Shown here: positions 58,217 through 64,000 of the stretch, piece by piece
Layout of the letters: every line of letters starts with the position of its first letter
How positions within the stretch are numbered: position 1 is the first letter of the stretch
Assembly: GCF_013372125.1 (NCBI RefSeq)
Contig: NZ_CP053826.1
Location: 1,860,001 to 1,924,000 of the forward strand
From: Campylobacter curvus
Lineage (GTDB): Bacteria; Campylobacterota; Campylobacteria; Campylobacterales; Campylobacteraceae
DNA length: 64,000 nt
Direction of reading: 5' to 3'
Program-made: the position numbers and the translations under genes
Notes under the pieces: model-generated
Seen by the model: only the letters and a program-made list of their open reading frames with translations
The model's database searches: none
Told to the model about the DNA's origin: nothing

Positions 58217-59178
58217 TTCCTGCTCCTTTTATAAAATTTTAATCCGAGCACGTTTTTTAGGTAGCTTAAATTTGGCGATTCATTGACGCCTAACATATAG
58301 CTAGCCACGTGCTTGACGTTTTTACAGCCGTTTTTGGCGAAATTTCCCGCACACGTCGCGCAGTAGGTATAGATGTTTGGCGTGTTTTTATTGCGCACGG
58401 TGATTGGGTATTGCTTGGCGATCTCGGGCTCTTCGCCGCGCGCCAGCCCGCCAAGCCCACAGCAATTAACGTCTTTGAAACTTTCCTTTTTATTTTTTAT
58501 GCGGTGCGCCATGGTGTTAAAAATTTCGCGCCCGTTGCGCTCGGGACAGGGGAAAAACATATGCGCCTCCTCTTCGATGTCCGCTGCAAGCCCTAGCTCC
58601 TCGTATTTCTCATAAAGCGTTTTTATCTTCACGCTTACCTTGTCCTTTAAAAAATGATAGCAGTTTGGACAGGCGCAGATGAGCGTCTCCACGCCCTTTG
58701 CCGCAAAGAGCTCGTCAAGGTGCTTTTTGGTCTCGTCAAAATACCCGCGGTGCGCCTCGTATAGCGGCTTGCCGCAGCAATCGATACTAAAATCGATCCC
58801 CGCTTCGCCAAAAATTTCGATGATCTTTCGCGTCGTTTTTGGATAATATCCCGTGAAATTGCAGCCAAAAAACACGAGCTCGCGGCTTTGTTTGGGCGAA
58901 TTGTTCGCGAAAAGATAGGGCGATTTTTGAAAATTTAGATACCTAAACGGCTTTGGGGCCAGGTCGCGTAAATTTAGCGCGATCTCGTTGCCGCTGATGT
59001 CTTTTGGGCAGACTTGGTAGCATTTGTCGCACAAAAAGCAGCTATACGCGAGATCCGGGCGCTTGGAGAAGTCCAGTAAATTTATGTCGTATTTGGTTAA
59101 AAACTCGCATTTTTTCGTGCATGCCCCGCAGTCAATGCACATCTGGGGCGGGTTTTTAGTAGTCTTTGGCGATCTCAT
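58213..59178 (-). CDS. CCG-domain (heterodisulfide reductase-like) iron-sulfur protein
   Basis: Two ferredoxin clusters at the N-terminus (CIDCGACTKKC, CFLCDKCYQVC) and two CCG domains (IDCCGKPLY, VNCCGLGGLARG), with CPNCYHF and YCATCAGNF. About 321 residues from ATG 59178, with AAAAGG upstream; a longer start at 59208 lacks a binding site. Probably a redox partner of ArsS or of arsenic reduction. Between the glycosyltransferase and arsS genes. Confidence 0.82.
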   Translation of the reverse strand: MRSPKTTKNPPQMCIDCGACTKKCEFLTKYDINLLDFSKRPDLAYSCFLCDKCYQVCPKDISGNEIALNLRDLAPKPFRYLNFQKSPYLFANNSPKQSRELVFFGCNFTGYYPKTTRKIIEIFGEAGIDFSIDCCGKPLYEAHRGYFDETKKHLDELFAAKGVETLICACPNCYHFLKDKVSVKIKTLYEKYEELGLAADIEEEAHMFFPCPERNGREIFNTMAHRIKNKKESFKDVNCCGLGGLARGEEPEIAKQYPITVRNKNTPNIYTYCATCAGNFAKNGCKNVKHVASYMLGVNESPNLSYLKNVLGLKFYKRSRK

Positions 59179-59845
59179 CAGCTGCCTTTTGCGCGCCCTT
59201 TGCGCCATACACGCTTAGCGCGCGCCTAAATTTGTATTGGAATTTTTGCATTTTCATTAGCGTTCTTAGCGTCCCTTCTTTTTTAAATTTTCGCGCGCTC
59301 GTGGTGATTTGCTCGCTTATTTGATGAAATTTCACGCCCACTTTTTTTAGCCTTAGGCTAAGCTCGAAATCCTCCATTATAGGGATCTGCTCAAAGCCGC
59401 CAAGCTGCGTGAAAAAATCCTTTCGCACGAAGATGCCTTGATCTCCAAATGCGATATTTCTAAATTTCACGCGCAAATTCGCACACGTGGCTATCAAATT
59501 TAACCAAACGCCGCCCTCGTCAAATTTCATCTCAAAGCAGCCTATCTGGCACTTTTCTAGCGCCGCCTCCGCCGCTAGAAGCGCACTCTCGCTTTTAAAT
59601 TTACTATCGGCGTGCAAAAATAAAATTTTTTCAAATTTTGCTACGCGTGCGCCTAAATTTTGCTGCGCGCCCCTGCCCTTTGGCGAGGCCAGCATGGCAA
59701 ATCCACCCAAATCCCTATCTTCACTCACGCCACCATCGACAAATATCGCTTCAAACTCGCCCCTTTGCTTTTTTAGCTCGCGCACGATGTTTTCCAGCAC
59801 CGCGGGGCTTTCGTTATAGATCGGGATCACGACCGAGATCGCCAT
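59156..59845 (-). CDS. TIGR04283-type arsenosugar glycosyltransferase
   Basis: Family 2 glycosyltransferase, 229 residues. VVIPIYNESPAVLENIV at the N-terminus, EAIFVDGGVSEDRDLGGFAML, SPKGRGAQQNLGARVAKFEKILFLHADS (DxD region) and FGDQGIFVRKDFFTQLGGF are typical of the family seen in arsenosugar clusters. Overlaps both neighbours. Likely attaches or modifies the sugar part. Confidence 0.87.
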   Translation of the reverse strand: MAISVVIPIYNESPAVLENIVRELKKQRGEFEAIFVDGGVSEDRDLGGFAMLASPKGRGAQQNLGARVAKFEKILFLHADSKFKSESALLAAEAALEKCQIGCFEMKFDEGGVWLNLIATCANLRVKFRNIAFGDQGIFVRKDFFTQLGGFEQIPIMEDFELSLRLKKVGVKFHQISEQITTSARKFKKEGTLRTLMKMQKFQYKFRRALSVYGAKGAQKAADEIAKDY

Positions 59846-60470
59846 TTTTAGCCCTCAGTTTCTTTGCGCCCCAGCTTGAAAGTACGACTAGTAGCACCAT
59901 CAGCACGCAGGCAAACGCAAATTCAAACGATTTTACATCAAGCACCTTATCGCCTAAATTTACCATTATAAATGTCGCTGGCACGATGCCTACAAAGGTC
60001 GCCCCCGCGTAGTCTTTTAGGCTCACGTTTATTAGCCCGCAAGCGTAGTTTAGCGCGTTATAGGGCACTAAGGGCATGAGGCGCAGTATCAAGATAAGGA
60101 CGAATTTATTTACGCTTTTATCTAGCTTGGCTAAAAAATTATCGCTCCTGCCTATAAAATTTGAAACGCTTTTAAAGCCCAAAAATCGCGCGATATAAAA
60201 CATCAAAATGGAATTTATCATCGCGCCGACGATCGTATAGACGCTGCCCCAAACGAGCCCGAACATCGCTCCTGCGACTACTGCAAGGATCGGCACGGGA
60301 AATAAAAATATCGGCAAGATCGCAAAGCACGCGATATAAACGATCGGCGCATAGATGCCATATCCGCCCACAAAGCCTTTTAGTTCGCTCACGCCGACGC
60401 GGTTTAAAAGATACGCGCCAAAAGCTATGATGAGCAGGACAGCCGCGATTTTAAGTATTTTGCTCGCCAA
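59814..60470 (-). CDS. TVP38/TMEM64-family membrane protein 1
   Basis: Five to six membrane helices. The DedA/VTT core reads VAGAMFGLVWGSVYTIVGAMINSILMFYIARFLG and PYNALNYACGLINVSLKDYAGATFVGIVPATF. 218 residues. One of two such proteins in the operon; they may move lipid or polar intermediates across the membrane. Confidence 0.87.
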   Translation of the reverse strand: MASKILKIAAVLLIIAFGAYLLNRVGVSELKGFVGGYGIYAPIVYIACFAILPIFLFPVPILAVVAGAMFGLVWGSVYTIVGAMINSILMFYIARFLGFKSVSNFIGRSDNFLAKLDKSVNKFVLILILRLMPLVPYNALNYACGLINVSLKDYAGATFVGIVPATFIMVNLGDKVLDVKSFEFAFACVLMVLLVVLSSWGAKKLRAKNGDLGRDPDL

Positions 60471-61155
60471 GCTTTTTCGCCTTGCGATCTTTTAGGATAT
60501 TTTTAGCCACATAGACCACGATAGAGAAGGCAAACATCATCATCAGCCCCCAAAATAGCACGCTGGCCGTGCCAAAAATGCTCTGACCAAAATACGAATA
60601 TACAAGCGTAGCCGGAAGCTGCCCTAAGCCAGTCGCCCAGAAAAACGACCAAAATCTCATCGACGTGAGCCCCGCTGCGTAGCTAACCAGATCAAAGCTC
60701 ACAAACGGCAGCAAGCGACATACCATGATCGTGTGCTTGCCGTATTTGGTGAAGTATTCATCGGTCGCTTGAAGTGCTCTTTTGCCCGTGATCTTCTCGA
60801 CCACATCGCGACCTAAGATCCTAGCGATATAAAAGCACATCGCAGCCCCGACCATCGCCGAGCTCCACGACAGCAAGGCACCCCACGCCCAGCCAAAGAT
60901 GAGAGCGTTTGAAAGAGTGATCAAAAATGCCGGCACGGGCGCGATGATACTTTGCAAGATCATCAAAAAAAAGCTAACGACCGCGATCACGTCCTTATGC
61001 TCGTAGCTTTGCAAGTAGTGATAGACGGCGTTTAGATCAAACGAGCTAAGCGTAGATACCGAGCTATCGATGTATGATTTCACGCTTGGCACGAAAAAAT
61101 AGATAGCGGCAATGGCGATAACCACTACCAGCAACGCGATTTGAGATTTCTTCAT
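60451..61155 (-). CDS. TVP38/TMEM64-family membrane protein 2
   Basis: 234 residues. VTT core: NALIFGWAWGALLSWSSAMVGAAMCFYIARILGRD and CRLLPFVSFDLVSYAAGLTSMRFWSFFWATGLGQLPATL. Differs clearly from the other TVP38 protein, so a divergent duplication or two separate families. Overlaps the previous ORF by 20 nt. Confidence 0.87.
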   Translation of the reverse strand: MKKSQIALLVVVIAIAAIYFFVPSVKSYIDSSVSTLSSFDLNAVYHYLQSYEHKDVIAVVSFFLMILQSIIAPVPAFLITLSNALIFGWAWGALLSWSSAMVGAAMCFYIARILGRDVVEKITGKRALQATDEYFTKYGKHTIMVCRLLPFVSFDLVSYAAGLTSMRFWSFFWATGLGQLPATLVYSYFGQSIFGTASVLFWGLMMMFAFSIVVYVAKNILKDRKAKKLGEQNT

Positions 61156-62660
61156 GAAATGTCCTTTAAAAAAATTGATATGTTCGATAAAAACTTATCG
61201 CTTAAATACTCCTTTATCTTTGCGTAGGTCGCGGCGTTTTTGATAGCGCGAGCGCCCTGATACTCGGTGTATGCCATCGCGCACCAGCTAAGCCCGCGAA
61301 AGCAAGTCATTGCCAGGTATTCGTTAAATTTCGTCCTATCGACGCTAAGGAATTTTTCGTATTCATTTAAGAAATTTTGCATTTCATTAAAATTTAAGAT
61401 GACGTCCGTTTTCCAAAACGTCGTAGTCGGGGCTAAAAAGTGCGCCAAGTCTTGCTCCTTTTCGCCTACGATCGGCTTTTCCCAGTCGATGACGTAGCTT
61501 TGCGCGCCCTCGTTTATCAAAAAATTTCCGGAATTTAGCTCGGTGTTGATGATACGAGGCTCGCTTATCTCGCGGCTTAAATTTAGCCCGCCCAGCCGCT
61601 CCTCTAGCCACGATAAAAATTCGCTCGCGTTTTTGCTTTTAAATTTCGATCCGTGATAAATTCGCGCCATTTTCCCGCACTCCGTCATCATCGCAGCTAG
61701 CGGCTTGCGAGCGATCAAAAATTTATGCTTTTTAGGAAGCGGCACGCTGTGAATGCGCACTAAAAGCTGCGCCGCGGTTTTTAGATCCCGCCTATAATCA
61801 AGCGCGCGCCCGGGCAAAAACTCCATACTCATCGCCCCGCGCGGTAAAAACGGGCTTGGCGCGAAATATTCGTACGCTTTTGGCGTCACACCCGAGCTTT
61901 CAAGCACTTTTAGCGCGTCAAATTCGTATTTGACCTGGTGCTTCAGCCCGATTTGAGATTTTGTGTTTATGCGAAAAACAAGGCTCGCGCCGCGCTTTTT
62001 AATTTTATAGTTGATGTTGTATTCGCCGCTAGCTAGCGCGCTGAGGCGGCGCACACGCAAAACGTGAGCGAAGATGTCCTCTTTGGTGTCGATGTCGCGA
62101 AGTGAGGCGAAAGACTTAAAGCTTAAATTTAGCTCGTTAAATTTAGCGCAGATGCCCTTATAGACGTTTTTTGCGTCACTGTAATCGCTGCTAAAAATCT
62201 CATCTTTTATCTCTTTTAGCCCGATGAGCGCGTATCCGCCATCAAGCGTAGGATCTATCACGACGTCGTTTGTATCAAGTGCGTCAAAACACTCGCAAAT
62301 TCGGCGTGCGCGTAAATTTACGATGTCGCTGCCAAGTAGTAAAATTTTCTCAAAGCCAAGCAATTTTACAAATTTAAACGCATTTAGCATCCTAATCGCC
62401 AGATCGCCCTCGCTTTGCGCGTGATAAAGCCACTCCTCGCCTAAAATTTCACGTAAAATTTCGCCCTCGCCCTTTGGTGTGAAAAATACGAAAATTTGCG
62501 TGTTTGTTAGCTTTTTCAGCTCTAAATTTATCTCGCCGATAAGATGAGCGTGTAGCCTCGTAGCCTCGCGCGGACTTAGGAAATCAAGTAGCCTAGTTTT
62601 GGTCTTTTTAGGTAGCGGCACTCTGGTGAAAAGTATCACCGCATTTTTTGCGTCACTCAT
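61152..62660 (-). CDS. TIGR04282-type transferase fused to a phosphotransferase-like domain
   Basis: Residues ~1-205 form the DUF2064/TIGR04282 transferase found in arsenosugar clusters: ILFTRVPLPKKTKTRLLDFL, ILLLGSDIVNL, DPTLDGGYALIGL, LRDIDTKED. From ~210 the protein looks like an aminoglycoside/choline-kinase-type domain: GEYNINYKI, EFLPGR, INTELNSGNFLI where HxDxxxxN is usual, and YVIDWEKP for the DxD site. The catalytic Asp position holds Glu, so kinase activity is uncertain. 502 residues. Could join activation and transfer of a sugar or alcohol. Confidence 0.82.
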   Translation of the reverse strand: MSDAKNAVILFTRVPLPKKTKTRLLDFLSPREATRLHAHLIGEINLELKKLTNTQIFVFFTPKGEGEILREILGEEWLYHAQSEGDLAIRMLNAFKFVKLLGFEKILLLGSDIVNLRARRICECFDALDTNDVVIDPTLDGGYALIGLKEIKDEIFSSDYSDAKNVYKGICAKFNELNLSFKSFASLRDIDTKEDIFAHVLRVRRLSALASGEYNINYKIKKRGASLVFRINTKSQIGLKHQVKYEFDALKVLESSGVTPKAYEYFAPSPFLPRGAMSMEFLPGRALDYRRDLKTAAQLLVRIHSVPLPKKHKFLIARKPLAAMMTECGKMARIYHGSKFKSKNASEFLSWLEERLGGLNLSREISEPRIINTELNSGNFLINEGAQSYVIDWEKPIVGEKEQDLAHFLAPTTTFWKTDVILNFNEMQNFLNEYEKFLSVDRTKFNEYLAMTCFRGLSWCAMAYTEYQGARAIKNAATYAKIKEYLSDKFLSNISIFLKDIS

Positions 62661-63031
62661 TTTGACCTGCGGGGTAAAATTTTAAACAGCGCAAAGCAAT
62701 TAAACGCAAGCAAAAGCCCTAAAAATGCGCACTTTATCTGCGAAAATGAAAAGGCGTCCAGATAGGTTTCTTTGATGTTGTAGTAGATCAAATTTTGCTT
62801 ATCCATCAAAAACGCAAGCAAAAATAGCAAAATTTCACAGATAAACAGGGCTGAAATTTTGGCATTTTTCTTAAAAAACGAGTAGATGACGCCAAGTATC
62901 AGTGCGCCGACGACGATGTATCTGTTGTGGATACGCATCTCCAGCCACACTGAAAGCGAAGCTAAAAGCGTCGCGCTAAGCCCGAGGAGCATAGCGCAAA
63001 ACGCGTAATAAACGGCTAGAAAAATTTTCAT
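62657..63031 (-). CDS. Small membrane protein of the arsenic operon
   Basis: 124 residues with four membrane helices and a basic tail PRRSK. No family recognised. ATGA overlaps on both sides show that it belongs to the operon. Confidence 0.7.
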   Translation of the reverse strand: MKIFLAVYYAFCAMLLGLSATLLASLSVWLEMRIHNRYIVVGALILGVIYSFFKKNAKISALFICEILLFLLAFLMDKQNLIYYNIKETYLDAFSFSQIKCAFLGLLLAFNCFALFKILPRRSK

Positions 63032-63681
63032 TGAGCGAGTTTGAAGCTGATAGCCACGTATGTGCCGTCTTTTGGCAACACGTCTTTTTTACCGTGAAAT
63101 ACGACTTCGTTGCGTTTCTCGACCGCGCCGTTTGTGTAGGTGTGATTTGAGATGATACCTACAGGGCAGCTATCCAGGCAGGCTAAGCAGCCAGTATTGA
63201 AGCTCATCGCGTTGGCTTCGTTGCCGCCAAATCTCATATCGATCGGCTTACCGTTGCTGTCAGAGATGACCTCGTTGATGTCGTAGGTCTTTGGCGCGCC
63301 GTCCCAAGTGACGCTGATATTGATCTTATCGCCCTCTACTTGCGTCTCAGCAGCGTTTTTAGGCGTCATATTGTTGCCTGGTTTGCCGCCGATTTGTATC
63401 AAAGCTTTGTAAAAATCGTTTTGATTTGCCTCGGAGATGAAAACCGGTTTCTCGCCGAATTTGCCGCCCTTAAAAACCACTGCATGGCGCGTATTTTCGT
63501 CAAGATACTTGCCATTTACCTTTGCAAGGACAGTGATAGTCTTGCTCGCCTCGTCGATGACAAGCGGGGTTTGGGTGCTTACGACACCGACTTTTACGTT
63601 CTCTTTTGGAGTATTGTCCTCGCCGCAACCGACGAAGAATAGCCCGCAAACAGCTATGAAAATAGCCATTTTCTTAAACAT
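63028..63681 (-). CDS. YdjY-domain lipoprotein with CxxC motifs, first gene of arsenic operon
   Basis: Lipoprotein signal with lipobox LFFVGCGED (Cys19). A YdjY-like beta domain: VLAKVNGKYLDENTRHAVVF and FYKALIQIGGKPGNN. A Cys pair motif CLACLDSCPVGI follows near 165-175 and could bind a metal, an Fe-S cluster or arsenic. 217 residues. Upstream 180 bp is AT-rich without a gene; the operon promoter is expected there. Confidence 0.8.
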   Translation of the reverse strand: MFKKMAIFIAVCGLFFVGCGEDNTPKENVKVGVVSTQTPLVIDEASKTITVLAKVNGKYLDENTRHAVVFKGGKFGEKPVFISEANQNDFYKALIQIGGKPGNNMTPKNAAETQVEGDKINISVTWDGAPKTYDINEVISDSNGKPIDMRFGGNEANAMSFNTGCLACLDSCPVGIISNHTYTNGAVEKRNEVVFHGKKDVLPKDGTYVAISFKLAQ

Positions 63682-63859
63682 GGTAACACCTTTAAAATGA
63701 AATTTGACAATCTAAAATTTACAGAAATTTGAATAATTTTTGTAAAAGTAATAGGCGAACTCGCCCCATGAAATTTTGCGGATTATAACCTCTAAAATCT
63801 TAAATACATATAAAAATATCATCTAAAACGATAGGTAAAAACAGGAGAAAATAGGCAGT
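63682..63859. other. Presumed promoter region of the arsenic operon
   Basis: AT-rich, no ORF of note. I could not fix a single -10 box or an operator with confidence. No ArsR gene is adjacent. Confidence 0.3.
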
Positions 63860-63904
63860 TGGTGTCACGGGGGAGACTTGAACTCCCGACCTCCGGCTTA
63901 TGAG
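63860..63904 (-). tRNA. tRNA-Met 3' half with anticodon loop (attachment scar)
   Basis: Minus strand: loop CTCATAA (CAT anticodon), stem GCCGG, variable AGGTC, T arm GGGAGTTCAAGTCTCCC, acceptor, CCA. Bases 5' of the loop do not pair with GCCGG, so the 5' half is missing. The 38 bases after the loop equal 24637-24674. Likely the end of another integrated element that continues past 64000. Confidence 0.65.
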
Positions 63905-64000
63905 GGTTTAAAATAAACTTTGTGTAAGCACCAAAAAGACGGCACATAGCCAGTTTCACACTAAATATCTGCTACATTTTGCTACAAAGTTATATTGCAT

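Overview
The window reads as chromosome of a Campylobacterota species, most likely a Campylobacter of the curvus/rectus/showae type. Reasons: dense operons with many ATGA-type overlaps, a moderate GC content with many AAATTT tracts, TATAAT -10 boxes, and Campylobacter-type neighbourhoods (secG, a deacetylase, frr, pyrE; nrdB near pcm; recJ next to pyrG; DUF4492, cydA, cydB). No rRNA or CRISPR array was seen. Five complete tRNA genes and two tRNA 3' halves are present.

Layout. 0-3.8 kb: an operon for a beta carbonic anhydrase, an MscS channel, a 49-residue extremely acidic micro-protein and a membrane GGDEF cyclase. 4.1-9.6 kb: an AT-rich locus of unrecognised proteins with frameshifts, a perfect 22-bp inverted repeat and a truncated duplicated gene start on its left flank. 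9.7-15.5 kb: housekeeping genes (BI-1, ThiD2-type protein, secG, deacetylase, frr, DUF4153, pyrE, RDD). 15.6-23.4 kb: a seven-gene DMSO-reductase-type operon (catalytic subunit, Fe-S subunit, membrane anchor, TorD chaperone, polyferredoxin) ending in an AraC regulator fused to a degenerate O6-methylguanine methyltransferase-like domain and a radical SAM protein.

23.4-35.7 kb: an integrated element bounded by an 18-bp direct repeat of the tRNA-Ser 3' end. It holds an antitoxin remnant, VapBC, a tRNA-Met 3' half (second attachment scar), a MobV-like relaxase, an OmpR-type regulator without a normal start codon, a TorA-type reductase with its monohaem cytochrome, an odd 5-bp-phased repeat array, a truncated recombinase, a decayed helicase and two tyrosine recombinases next to tRNA-Ser. 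35.7-36.4 kb: tRNA cluster (Ser, Cys, Leu, Gly, Ala) and an entericidin-like lipoprotein.

36.5-48.3 kb: PepSY membrane protein, nrdB, nitrilase-family amidase, pcm, small unknowns, recJ, pyrG, and the cytochrome bd operon with a CydX-like micro-protein. A dispersed intergenic repeat family has copies near 39.1, 41.8 and 55.8 kb. 48.5-54.1 kb: an ETF/FixABCX-type operon containing a flavoprotein related to fumarate reductases but without their usual active-site motifs, with a divergent TetR gene and a palindromic operator. 54.1-63.7 kb: a rhodanese, then a long minus-strand operon resembling arsenosugar biosynthesis: ArsM, aquaglyceroporin, C_GCAxxG_C_C protein, ArsS, CCG Fe-S protein, TIGR04283 glycosyltransferase, two TVP38 proteins, a TIGR04282 transferase fused to a phosphotransferase-like domain, a small membrane protein and a YdjY-type lipoprotein. 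The right edge carries another tRNA-Met 3' half, suggesting a further integrated element beyond the window.

The window describes a respiratory generalist: N-/S-oxide reductases, a bd oxidase and an ETF branch to the quinone pool, plus arsenic methylation and conversion of arsenic to an organic product.
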